Both the position numbers and the translations under genes were made by a program. Shown here one piece after another: positions 1 through 6,688 of a stretch of 37,465 nucleotides of DNA. The notes under the pieces were generated by a model, which ran no database searches, was not told the DNA's origin, and saw only the letters and a list, made by a program, of their open reading frames with translations. Positions within the stretch are counted from its first letter, which is position 1; the number at the start of each line of letters is the position of its first letter. This stretch comes from Streptomyces murinus (GTDB lineage: Bacteria; Actinomycetota; Actinomycetes; Streptomycetales; Streptomycetaceae): the NCBI RefSeq assembly GCF_002154555.1, contig NZ_MUNF01000037.1, forward strand, positions 1-37,465, written 5' to 3'.

Positions 1-112
1 CCGCCGCGGCCGCGGCGGGCGTGGCACCGGTACCGCGCACGACGGCGTCGACCGTGGGCAGCCCGGCGGCGAGCGCGGCGACGGAGGCGAGGACGGCGCG
101 TCTGCTGTTCAC
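1..112 (-). CDS. Start of a possible Tat-exported protein (partial)
   Basis: Read leftwards from a GTG at 112, the minus strand stays open for all 37 codons to the window edge. It begins MNSRRAVLASVAALAAG: a twin-arginine SRRxVL motif followed by a hydrophobic stretch, as in a Tat signal peptide. The GTG overlaps the TGA stop of the DUF397 gene upstream (GTGA), so translational coupling is likely. No good Shine-Dalgarno precedes it, which also fits coupling. The mature domain lies outside the window, so the function cannot be named. The same start, damaged, recurs at 424 inside the tandem duplication. GC-rich DNA can stay open by chance over 37 codons, so confidence is moderate. Confidence 0.5.
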   Translation of the reverse strand, partial: MNSRRAVLASVAALAAGLPTVDAVVRGTGATPAAAAA

Positions 113-386
113 CGGACCGAGGAGGTGAAGGCGGCCCAGGTGAGGGGGCTGACGTGGAGGGTGGGGGCGTGGGAGGGGTCCTGCTTGGAGTCCCGGACGA
201 GGATGGAATGGGCGCAGGAGGCGACTTCGACGCACTGACCGCCCTCGTCACTGCTGTAGCTCGACTTGCGCCAGGCGACGGCGACTTCGAGGCAGGCCCC
301 GCCTTCATCACTGCTGTACGTCGACTTGAACCACTGAAGTGCGGCGCTCATTGCTCTCCTAGTAGACGATCAAGCAGTTCTCTTGA
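86..386. repeat. Tandem direct repeat, left copy (DUF397 unit)
   Basis: This ~300-bp unit matches 396-701 in the same orientation, with an offset of 310 bp before and 312-315 bp inside the gene. Shared landmarks are GGCGAGGACGGCGCG at 86 and 396, the DUF397 stop region at 109 and 421, and GCGCTCATTGCTCTCCTAG at 345 and 660. It spans the start of the Tat-like gene, all of DUF397 and the last codons of the XRE gene. Confidence 0.8.
109..351 (-). CDS. DUF397 domain protein, copy 1
   Basis: This 80-residue protein has the two internal half-repeats typical of DUF397: WFKSTYSSDEGGACLEVA near residue 7 and WRKSSYSSDEGGQCVEVA near residue 26. They are followed by the conserved VRDSK and a C-terminal LTWAAFTSSVR. 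DUF397 proteins are small, of unproven biochemical role, and normally sit beside an XRE/DUF5753 regulator in Streptomyces (loci resembling whiJ). This copy is about 91% identical to the copy at 421-666 (73 of 80 aligned residues by eye) and lacks one Glu near the N-terminus. Its ATG overlaps the TGA of a remnant of the XRE gene tail (ATGA), so it looks like the outer member of a tandem duplication. Confidence 0.85.
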   Translation of the reverse strand: MSAALQWFKSTYSSDEGGACLEVAVAWRKSSYSSDEGGQCVEVASCAHSILVRDSKQDPSHAPTLHVSPLTWAAFTSSVR

Positions 387-424
387 GACCTCGACGGCGA
401 GGACGGCGCGCGTCCGCTGTTCAC
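348..424 (-). pseudogene. Scar between DUF397 copies: XRE tail and Tat-gene head
   Basis: This minus-strand stretch holds debris from both genes that flank the ancestral DUF397 gene. At 348-383 a frame encodes LLDRLLGEQ-stop, nearly identical to the last codons of the XRE regulator (LIDRLLGEQ-stop). At 424 a GTG start overlaps the stop of DUF397 copy 2 and encodes MNSGRAP..., matching the first codons of the gene at 1-112 but frameshifted by two extra bases and stopped at 359-361. Neither fragment is likely to be functional. Together they mark the join of the duplication. Confidence 0.7.
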
Positions 425-701
425 CGGACCGAGGAGGTGAAGGCGGCCCAGGTGAGGGGGCTGACCCGGAGGGTGGGAGCCCCGGAGGGGTCCTGCTTCG
501 AGTCACGCACGAGGATGGAGTGAGCGCAGGAGGCGACTTCGACGCACTGGCCGCCTTCGCTGCCGCTGTAGCTCGACTTGCGCCAGGAGACGGCCACTTC
601 GAGGCAGGCGCCGCCTTCGCTCCCACTGTAGGTCGACTTGAACCACTGAAGTGCTTCCGCGCTCATTGCTCTCCTAGCAGGCGGTCGATCAGGCCCTTGG
701 A
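396..701. repeat. Tandem direct repeat, right copy (DUF397 unit)
   Basis: This is the second copy of the DUF397 duplication unit, about 10 bp from the first. It carries the intact tail of the XRE gene at its right end, whereas its left end carries only the broken head of the Tat-like gene. Local unequal recombination or slippage is the simplest origin. Confidence 0.8.
421..666 (-). CDS. DUF397 domain protein, copy 2
   Basis: This 81-residue DUF397 protein starts at ATG 666, whose ATGA overlap with the XRE stop (663-665) fixes the start and implies coupled translation. It has the same two-half-repeat plan as copy 1, but both half-repeats read SGSEGG where both read SSDEGG in copy 1. The tail VRDSKQDPSGAPTLRVSPL is conserved. 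A longer in-frame opening exists upstream, but it overlaps the regulator and is not credible. Known family context: DUF397 partners of XRE/DUF5753 regulators influence development and antibiotic production in Streptomyces, possibly by modulating the regulator's DNA binding; that role is inferred here only from context. Confidence 0.9.
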   Translation of the reverse strand: MSAEALQWFKSTYSGSEGGACLEVAVSWRKSSYSGSEGGQCVEVASCAHSILVRDSKQDPSGAPTLRVSPLTWAAFTSSVR

Positions 702-1448
702 GTACTGGATGTTCAGGGCCTGTGTCCGCAGCATCGCATATTTGCGTGCCAGGCGAGACACCTCTTCGGGGTCGGAGACCAACTGGCTGCCGCGTTGCGA
801 TTCCGTGTAGGCGAGGTGCTGGTGGTCCGGGGTTTCGAGGAGCGTGAAAGGCCCGTCGAGCCCCGCGTGGAGGTTGCTGTCCAGCGGCAGCACTTGGAGT
901 GAGACGCACGGCAGTTCGGCCACCTCGCGCAAATACTGCATCTGCTCCCTGCGGACCCCCTCGCTGCCGATCCTCAGACGCAGCGTGGGCTCCCACACGA
1001 CGAAGCTCAGCGTCGGCGGACACTTGCGCTTGAGGATCTCCTGGCGATCGAGTCGCAGCCGTAGCGTCGTCTCCAGGCTCTCCTCGTCGTACGCCGGGAT
1101 GCGATTCTGTAGAACCGTGCGGGCGTACGCCTCGGTCTGCAACAGACCGGGGATGACCGCGTTGTCGTACCAGGACAACGCGACGGCCACCTTCTCCTGA
1201 TCCATGTACTCCTCAACCCAGAGCGGGAACTGGTCGATCTCCGGCAGGTTCGTCACCCCCACCGCCAACGTCCCCTTGGTGCCCAGAAGCTCGTCACACT
1301 TCTCGGCGATGTCCAACTTCAGGGGACGTCGGCCCTGTTCGATCGACGCGATCGTCTCGTCATTGACATTCAGCGCCGCGGCCAGTGCGGGTTGGCTCAT
1401 ACCCGCCGCCCGCCGTGCCGCACCCAGTTGACGGCCGAGCATCTTCAT
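663..1448 (-). CDS. XRE-family regulator with DUF5753 domain
   Basis: This is a 261-residue DNA-binding regulator. Residues about 4-60 form an XRE helix-turn-helix (LGAARRAAGMSQPALAAALN, then TIASIEQGRRPL). Residues about 80-255 match the DUF5753 C-terminal region (ALSWYDNAVIPGLLQTEAYA, PTLSFVVWEPTLRLRIGS, LPCVSLQVLPL, and a final DRLLGEQ). The chosen ATG at 1448 has GGAAGAA ten bases upstream. Starts at 1481 (preceded by GGGGAG) and 1442 are also possible. The gene overlaps DUF397 copy 2 by four bases and is divergent from an HATPase gene, the arrangement seen at many Streptomyces whiJ/abaA-like loci. The inverted repeat at 1524-1550 is a plausible operator for this protein. Confidence 0.9.
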   Translation of the reverse strand: MKMLGRQLGAARRAAGMSQPALAAALNVNDETIASIEQGRRPLKLDIAEKCDELLGTKGTLAVGVTNLPEIDQFPLWVEEYMDQEKVAVALSWYDNAVIPGLLQTEAYARTVLQNRIPAYDEESLETTLRLRLDRQEILKRKCPPTLSFVVWEPTLRLRIGSEGVRREQMQYLREVAELPCVSLQVLPLDSNLHAGLDGPFTLLETPDHQHLAYTESQRGSQLVSDPEEVSRLARKYAMLRTQALNIQYSKGLIDRLLGEQ

Positions 1449-1523
1449 GGCCGACTGGTTCTTCCTCCGTGTAGGCGTCATGCCTGTTGAACTCCCCGTG
1501 CCACCCGTACGCCACCCCGCACA

Positions 1524-1550
1524 ATCCCGTACAAACAATCTGTACGGGAT
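1524..1550. promoter_or_regulatory. Perfect inverted repeat between divergent genes
   Basis: ATCCCGTACA at 1524-1533 is followed by seven bases and then its exact reverse complement TGTACGGGAT at 1541-1550. It lies between the XRE gene (starts 1448 or 1481) and the HATPase gene (start 1594), about 44 bp from the latter. A 10-bp arm with a short AT-richer spacer in an intergenic region between divergent genes is typical of a dimeric repressor site, and the neighbouring XRE protein is the obvious candidate. It is not placed to terminate either gene. Confidence 0.65.
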
Positions 1551-1593
1551 CGCTTACTGCCGCAGACTAGTCACGCTGCGCGACATTCGCCCC

Positions 1594-1998
1594 GTGAACG
1601 AGCAGATTGAACTCCTGCGTCAGCGCGACCAGTTCTACGCGCGGGCCCGCCGCTCCGTCCCCGCTGCCAGACGGTTCGCGGAGTGGTCGTTGTCGTACTG
1701 GGGGCTGACCGATTGGGAGCGGAGCGCGGACGTCTTGCTCTGTGTGAGCGAGTTGGCGACGAACGCGGTCGTGCACGGGGTCCCACCGGGCCGGGGCTTC
1801 CTGCTGCGGCTGTGCCATGAGGACGCCCTCGTCCGGATCGAGGTCCACGACAGCGGAACGGGCGTCCCGGCCGTCGCGCACCCCACCCTGGACGAGGGCG
1901 GCCGCGGCCTGCTGCTGGTGTCGGCCCTGTCCGACAAGTGGGGCGTCGGGGAGCGGAACCCGGGCAAGATCGTGTGGTGCGAGCTCGCCCTGATGTGA
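1594..1998 (+). CDS. HATPase_c_2 / RsbW-like ATP-binding protein
   Basis: This 134-residue protein has a GHKL ATPase fold. The N-box ELATNAVVHG is near residues 53-62, the G1 box DSGTGVP near 87-93 and the G2 box GRGLLLVSAL near 103-112. Stand-alone proteins of this type are anti-sigma-factor-like kinases or ATP-binding regulators (RsbW/SpoIIAB and AbaA-locus relatives) that act in the cytoplasm. The GTG start at 1594 gives the normal family length; the frame is open further upstream but would run through the inverted repeat. No strong ribosome binding site is visible. It is divergent from the XRE/DUF397 genes, which suggests one regulatory locus. Its partner, such as a sigma factor or anti-anti-sigma factor, is not in view. 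Confidence 0.85.
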   Translation: MNEQIELLRQRDQFYARARRSVPAARRFAEWSLSYWGLTDWERSADVLLCVSELATNAVVHGVPPGRGFLLRLCHEDALVRIEVHDSGTGVPAVAHPTLDEGGRGLLLVSALSDKWGVGERNPGKIVWCELALM

Positions 1999-2005
1999 GG
2001 GATCA

Positions 2006-2335
2006 TCACATGAAGGGCAGCGGAGTGGCGAGCAGCCAGTTGGCCGAGGCCGCTCCGCTGCCGCAGGCCGTCGCCCAGCCCGCCCACTCCTTCCCGGCGA
2101 GGACCCGCGCCGACCGCGCGGCCTCGGAGCCGAGAACCACTCCGGTGATCAGCGCCAGGGACACCTCGCCCCATACGGGCTCGGGCCGGCCGACGACCAG
2201 CCACCCGAGCACGCCCGCGCCCAGCGCCGCGGCCATGTGGGACCAGGGCGTGGCCGCGGGGCCGCCGGACGGTGCGCGCCGGCGCTGTACGAGGATCAGC
2301 GCGATCTCCGCGAGTGCTGCTGCTATGGCGATCAA
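2006..2335 (-). CDS. Small membrane protein, function unknown
   Basis: From a TTG at 2335 with AGGAAG six bases upstream, the product is about 109 residues. It has three hydrophobic segments: near residues 1-15 (IAIAAALAEIALILV), 32-47 (MAAALGAGVLGWLVV) and 55-70 (VSLALITGVVLG). An upstream start at 2404 adds 23 charged residues and is less likely. I do not recognise a family. It converges with the HATPase gene, leaving seven bases between the stops, and lies downstream of the GH92 terminator in the same direction. An integral membrane protein is supported; nothing more is. Confidence 0.55.
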   Translation of the reverse strand: MIAIAAALAEIALILVQRRRAPSGGPAATPWSHMAAALGAGVLGWLVVGRPEPVWGEVSLALITGVVLGSEAARSARVLAGKEWAGWATACGSGAASANWLLATPLPFM

Positions 2336-2459
2336 GGGGAGCTTCCTGCGGGGGAGGTGGGAACGAAGTCGGCAAACGGAATCATAAAGGACGCACTTTG
2401 CCAACTCTTGGGGTACCGCCCGGACGGCCCGGATCGCCAGGTCGCCCGGACAGCGCGGA

Positions 2460-2488
2460 GCCCCGGGTGCCGCACTCGCACCCGGGGC
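2460..2488 (-). terminator. Terminator of the GH92 gene
   Basis: CCCCGGGTGC at 2461-2470 pairs exactly with GCACCCGGGG at 2478-2487 around a seven-base loop, and one further G-C pair closes the stem. It sits 19 bp past the GH92 stop on the minus strand. Lack of a T-run is usual in Streptomyces. Confidence 0.75.
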
Positions 2489-2506
2489 CCCGCGCTGCCG
2501 CTCACC

Positions 2507-5500
2507 TCACCCCAGCAGCTCCACCTCCGCCAGCGTCGCCGAACCACCCAGCACCAACCGGTACTTGGCGTACGACCCCGGCGCCGCGATCGTGAACGCC
2601 CGGGTCTGGCGGTCCCACGGGAAGGTCTCGCCGGAGCGGTGGTCCAGCGTCCGCCAGGTCGTGCCGTCGGCCGAGCCCTGGAGGGTCCAGCCGGTCGGCG
2701 CGGTGGTGTGGTCCGCCGACGTCAGCGTGTACTGCATCGGCTTCCCGGACCCGCTCACCGGCAGATCGACGGAGGTGAACGTCTCGTCCGTCGCCGACGT
2801 GTTGTCGAACAGGGCGCCCTCCCCGCGCAGCAGGTCCGTCCGGGGCGTAGGCACCTTGTCGTCCTGGGTGATCGATACCGGCCCGGCGTTCTTCCCCGAG
2901 CCCCACGCCGAGGGCCGCGGCCCCATCGTGAACGTCAGCTCCCCGCCCTTGGCGAGCAGCGACTGCGGCAGTGAAGTCGACGTCCAGGGGCGGCCGTTGA
3001 AGGTCACGCTCTGCACATACACGTTCTTCGCGCTGTTGCCCGGCGCCTTGACCACCAGATCACGGCCGTTCTCCAGATGCACGGTGACCTTCTTGAACAG
3101 CGGGGAGCCGATGGAGTAGTCGCCGCTGCCCATGACCAGGGGGTAGAAGCCGAGCGCGGAGAAGAGGAACCACCCCGACTGCTCGCCGTTGTCCTCGTCA
3201 CCGTGATACCCCTGACCGATCTCGCTGCCGAGGTAGAGCCGGGACAGGATCTGCCGCACCGCCGCCTGCGTCTTCCAGGGCTGCCCCGCCGCGTCGTACA
3301 TGTACGACACGTGGTGCGCGACCTGGTTGGACTGCCCGAGCATGCCCATCCGCACGTCCCGCGCCTCGGTCATCTCATGGATGACCCCGCCGTAGGAGCC
3401 GACGAACTCGGGGGACGCGGTCTCCGGGGTGGCGAAGAACTGGTCCAGCTTGTCGGCGAGTTGAGTCCGCCCGCCGTAAAGGTCGGCCAGGCCCCTGGTG
3501 TCCTGCGGTACGGAGAAGGCGTAGCCCCACCCGTTGGTCTCCGTGTAGTCGAAACCCCACACCCGTGGGTCGTAACTCCCCGAATCCACCCGCCAGTTGC
3601 CCTTGGCGTCCTTGCCCTGGAAGAAACCGGCCTTCGGGTCGAAGAGATTGACGTAGTCGCGGGCGCGGTTGAGGAAGTAGTCCGACTCCTCCTTGTAGTG
3701 CTTCTCGCCCGTCTTCTTGTACAGCGCCGCGCCCATCTTCGCGATGCCGTAGTCGTTGACGTACCCCTCCATCGCCCAGGACAGCCCCTCGGCGGTGTCG
3801 GTGCCGGTGTAGCCGAGGAAGGGGGACGTGCTCATGCCCTTGCGGCCCACGCCCGAACTCGGCGGTACGACGGTCGCGTTCTTCAGCGCCGCTTCGTACG
3901 CCGCCTTCGCGTCGAACTTCACGCCCTTGACATAGGCGTCGGCGAACGCCACGTCCGAGGAGGTGCCGGTCATCAGGTCCGCGTAGCCGGGGGAGGACCA
4001 GCGCGAGGTCCAGCCGCCGTCCTTGTACTGCTGCACGAACCCGTCGACCATCGCGCCCGCCTGAGAGGGCGTCAGGAACGAGTACGCCGGCCAGGTCGTC
4101 CGATAGGTGTCCCAGAAGCCGTTGTTGACGTACACCGTGCCGTCCACGATCTTCGCGCCGGTGTGCGTCGGGGTGTCCTGGCTCTGCATCGGCGAGAACG
4201 GCGACGCGTACCGGTCCTTCCCGCCCACCTTCTCGTAGCCCGAGTTGGGGTACAGGTACAGCCGGTACATGCTGGAGTACAGCGTGGTCAGCTGGTCCGG
4301 TGTCGCGCCCTGCACCTCGACCTTGCCGAGCAGCTTGTCCCAGGTGCGCTGCGCCCGCGCCTTGACGGTGTCGAAGGAGGTGCCGCCGGGGATCTCCTGG
4401 CGCAGATTGTCCTTCGCCTGGTCGACGCTGATCAGCGAGGTCGCGAGCCGCAGCGTGACCCGGTGGTCGGCGCCGGCCGCGAAGCGCAGATAGCCCTTCA
4501 CCCCGCTCGCCGTCCCGTCCGTGACCGGCTTGTCGAACACGCCGTACACGAACAGCCGGGTCGCGCCCGTCGACAGGCCTGACTTGACGTCCGAGTACCC
4601 GGTGACGGTCCCGTGCTCCTTGTCCAGCGTCAGCCCCGCCTGCTCGGTGACATTGTCGAAGAGCACACTCGCGTCGGAGCCCGGGTAGGTGAAGCGCATC
4701 ACCGCCGCGTGATCGGTCGGCGCCATCTCCGCCTTGAGCCCGTTCTCGAACCGTACGCCGTAGTAGTACGGCCGCGCCGTCTCGTTCTCGTGCCGGAACG
4801 CCAGCGCCCGCGCCTCCCGCCCGGTGTCCGGGGTGCCCGCCGCGGCCGACGGCATCAGCTGGAAGGTCTGCCGGTCACCCATCCACGGGCTCGGCTCATG
4901 GCTCGCGCTGAACGCCTGGATCGTCGGCAGATTGGCGTCGTTGTTCGCATGTGCGTACTCGTAGAGCCAGCTCAGCGACGACGCGTTGGTCACTGGCGTC
5001 CAGAAGTTGAAACCGTGCGGCAGCGCGGTCGCCGGGAAGTTGTTGCCGCGCGAGAAACTGCCGCTGGAGTTCGTGCCGCGCGTGGTCAGCGCGTAGTCGG
5101 ACAGATGCGCCTTCGGCTTCTCGGGTGCGACCGGCTTCAGCGACACGTCGTCGATCCAGCCGCGGAACTTCGCCGGTCCGGTGGGGGAGTCGTACCCGAC
5201 GAGAATCCGGTCGACCGTCTTGCCGGCCGCGACCGAGCCGATCCGCGCGACCACGTCGTTCCACTGGTTGACGTACAGCGACTTCGCTTCGCCCTGCCCG
5301 CGCGGCGACAGGAGGAACCCGTGCTGGTCCAGCGCGCCGAGGTCACTGAGGTAGGTGCCGTCGGTGAAGGCGAGGTCCAGGGAGACGTTCGTCGCGTCGT
5401 AGTCCCGGTCGCCGTCGGCCATCGACGGGAAGATCCGGTACGACAACTGTGTGTCGCCGCCGACCTTCACGTTGACGTCGAACACCTTGTTGTACGAGTA

Positions 5501-6307
5501 CGCGCGCCCGCTCGCCGTGTGGCGCCCCGCGTACCGCAGCGCCCGGGTGCCGGTGAACCCGACCCGCGCCTTGGCCGTCGGCGAGGCGGTCGGGCCCTTG
5601 TCCACCAGGGTCAGCATGTCCTGCGGCACCGGGCCGCCGCTGCCGCCCGTGGAGAACTGCACATCGGCGAGCTGGAGGATGTCCGGCGCCCCGTTGTTCT
5701 TCGTCACCTCAAGCCGGAAGTGCTGGTACTCCGCCGCCTGCTGAAGGTCGTACGACTTGGTCTGGAACCGCTCCGAGAAGGTCTCGCCCGCCCGCGTGTC
5801 GAGGGTCTTCCAGTCCTTGCCGTCGGCGGAGCCGAGCAGCTTCCAGTCCCGCGGATCGCGTTCGGCCGCGTCGTTCGCCGAGGTCAGCGCGTACGTCCGC
5901 ACCTCGACCGGCTTGTCCAGGTCGAACTCCGCCCAGCCCGTGGGCTGGAAGGTCAGCCACTTGGTGCCGGACTCGCCGTCGGCCAGGTTCTCCTTCACCT
6001 CGCCCGCGCCGGCGTTCTCGCCGCTCGCCCGGACCTCGGTGACATGGTCGTTCACATTGCCCGGTATGCCGGTGCTGTAGCCGCCGTCCACGCCCGAGGC
6101 ACGCGGGGTGCCGTCCGCGCCGGTGTCGACCGTGTTCAGCCAGTCCGGGGCGGGATCACCCGCCTCGAACGAGGATGCGAACTCCCGGTCGCCCACCGGG
6201 GCCTTGGCGGGCAGCGCGACCGCGGCGCCCTGCGCGCCCACGGCCATCACGAAGGCGGCCGTGAGCACGGCCGCCGGGCCCCATCTGTGCCGAGTTCTCC
6301 GCTGCAT
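2507..6307 (-). CDS. Secreted GH92 alpha-mannosidase with F5/8C-type domains
   Basis: This 1266-residue exo-acting, calcium-dependent alpha-mannosidase is predicted to act outside the cell on mannose-bearing glycans. The start at 6307 is preceded by GGAGGAAA seven bases away and opens a signal peptide (MQRRTRHRWGPAAVLTAAF). Residues about 87-217 are an F5/8 type C (CBM32-like) module (ALTSANDAAERDPRDWKLLG). About 220-395 is a beta-sandwich-like region. The GH92 catalytic region runs from about 400 to 1130, with GNNFPATALPHGFNFWTP, GFWDTYRTTWP near 730 and DEDNGEQSGWFLFSALGFYP near 1040; in GH92 enzymes the last motif holds the proposed catalytic base. A second F5/8C-like module ends the protein (about 1170-1266). 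It is divergent from ngcE and has a LacI-type palindrome 29 bp upstream. The linkage specificity cannot be read from sequence. Confidence 0.93.
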   Translation of the reverse strand: MQRRTRHRWGPAAVLTAAFVMAVGAQGAAVALPAKAPVGDREFASSFEAGDPAPDWLNTVDTGADGTPRASGVDGGYSTGIPGNVNDHVTEVRASGENAGAGEVKENLADGESGTKWLTFQPTGWAEFDLDKPVEVRTYALTSANDAAERDPRDWKLLGSADGKDWKTLDTRAGETFSERFQTKSYDLQQAAEYQHFRLEVTKNNGAPDILQLADVQFSTGGSGGPVPQDMLTLVDKGPTASPTAKARVGFTGTRALRYAGRHTASGRAYSYNKVFDVNVKVGGDTQLSYRIFPSMADGDRDYDATNVSLDLAFTDGTYLSDLGALDQHGFLLSPRGQGEAKSLYVNQWNDVVARIGSVAAGKTVDRILVGYDSPTGPAKFRGWIDDVSLKPVAPEKPKAHLSDYALTTRGTNSSGSFSRGNNFPATALPHGFNFWTPVTNASSLSWLYEYAHANNDANLPTIQAFSASHEPSPWMGDRQTFQLMPSAAAGTPDTGREARALAFRHENETARPYYYGVRFENGLKAEMAPTDHAAVMRFTYPGSDASVLFDNVTEQAGLTLDKEHGTVTGYSDVKSGLSTGATRLFVYGVFDKPVTDGTASGVKGYLRFAAGADHRVTLRLATSLISVDQAKDNLRQEIPGGTSFDTVKARAQRTWDKLLGKVEVQGATPDQLTTLYSSMYRLYLYPNSGYEKVGGKDRYASPFSPMQSQDTPTHTGAKIVDGTVYVNNGFWDTYRTTWPAYSFLTPSQAGAMVDGFVQQYKDGGWTSRWSSPGYADLMTGTSSDVAFADAYVKGVKFDAKAAYEAALKNATVVPPSSGVGRKGMSTSPFLGYTGTDTAEGLSWAMEGYVNDYGIAKMGAALYKKTGEKHYKEESDYFLNRARDYVNLFDPKAGFFQGKDAKGNWRVDSGSYDPRVWGFDYTETNGWGYAFSVPQDTRGLADLYGGRTQLADKLDQFFATPETASPEFVGSYGGVIHEMTEARDVRMGMLGQSNQVAHHVSYMYDAAGQPWKTQAAVRQILSRLYLGSEIGQGYHGDEDNGEQSGWFLFSALGFYPLVMGSGDYSIGSPLFKKVTVHLENGRDLVVKAPGNSAKNVYVQSVTFNGRPWTSTSLPQSLLAKGGELTFTMGPRPSAWGSGKNAGPVSITQDDKVPTPRTDLLRGEGALFDNTSATDETFTSVDLPVSGSGKPMQYTLTSADHTTAPTGWTLQGSADGTTWRTLDHRSGETFPWDRQTRAFTIAAPGSYAKYRLVLGGSATLAEVELLG

Positions 6308-6335
6308 GGACGGATTTCCTCCCCGCGCCGTTGCC

Positions 6336-6347
6336 GACAACGTTGTC
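6336..6347. promoter_or_regulatory. LacI-family-type operator upstream of GH92
   Basis: GACAACGTTGTC is a perfect 12-bp palindrome with the central CG typical of LacI-family operators. It lies 29-40 bp upstream of the GH92 start and overlaps a possible -10 element (TATGAC on the minus strand, 6345-6350). No lacI-type gene is in the window, so the regulator would be encoded elsewhere. Confidence 0.6.
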
Positions 6348-6539
6348 ATAGGCGGTACACAGGAACCAAGTAGGTGGTCAAGTGATGGGTGATGTCAAGG
6401 GTGTTGGGCGTGTCATTCAGGGGTTGATGTCGCGCTGATTTCCCCGGGGCCGTACACAGCCCGCTCCCATGTCGGCGAGGTCTCAACTCGGAAAAGACCC
6501 ACGGCCAACCCTGCATTCGATCTTGCTCCGCTGGCGGGA

Positions 6540-6555
6540 AGTGGACTATACCTGT
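6540..6555 (+). promoter_or_regulatory. DasR-like (dre/chitinase-type) site before ngcE
   Basis: AGTGGACTATACCTGT matches 11 of 16 positions of the DasR element ACTGGTCTAGACCACT, and its core matches 9 of 12 positions of the chitinase-promoter repeat TGGTCCAGACCT as I remember them. It overlaps the predicted -10 of ngcE. DasR is a GntR-family N-acetylglucosamine regulator, which fits a chitobiose transporter. The match is imperfect, so this is a candidate site only. Confidence 0.4.
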
Positions 6556-6688
6556 CGGCGCCCGGTACAAGAGCAATCCCGGCAGTTCATGCACGTAGCA
6601 CTTCCTGCACCACCCAGCTTGACCCGACCGCGGTGCCGGGCAGGATCCGGTTCACCGCCTGAGTCCTGGAGAAGGCGAGGACTTGAGC

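Larger units (their letters stand above)
6308..6688. promoter_or_regulatory. Shared control region between GH92 and ngcE
   Basis: This 381-bp non-coding region separates the divergent GH92 and ngcE genes. Besides the palindrome at 6336-6347, it contains a plausible ngcE promoter at 6523-6552: TTGCTC, 18 bp, TATACC. The -10 of that promoter lies inside a DasR-like site at 6540-6555. The predicted ngcE leader is then about 130 nt. Minus-strand TTGACA and TTGACC hexamers near 6380-6410 could serve GH92. I see no small gene or RNA structure in the rest. Confidence 0.5.

Noticed and set aside
348..626. 92-codon minus-strand frame over DUF397 copy 2
   Set aside because: Only its last codons match the XRE tail; the rest is an out-of-frame reading of DUF397. 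It is part of the duplication scar, not a gene.
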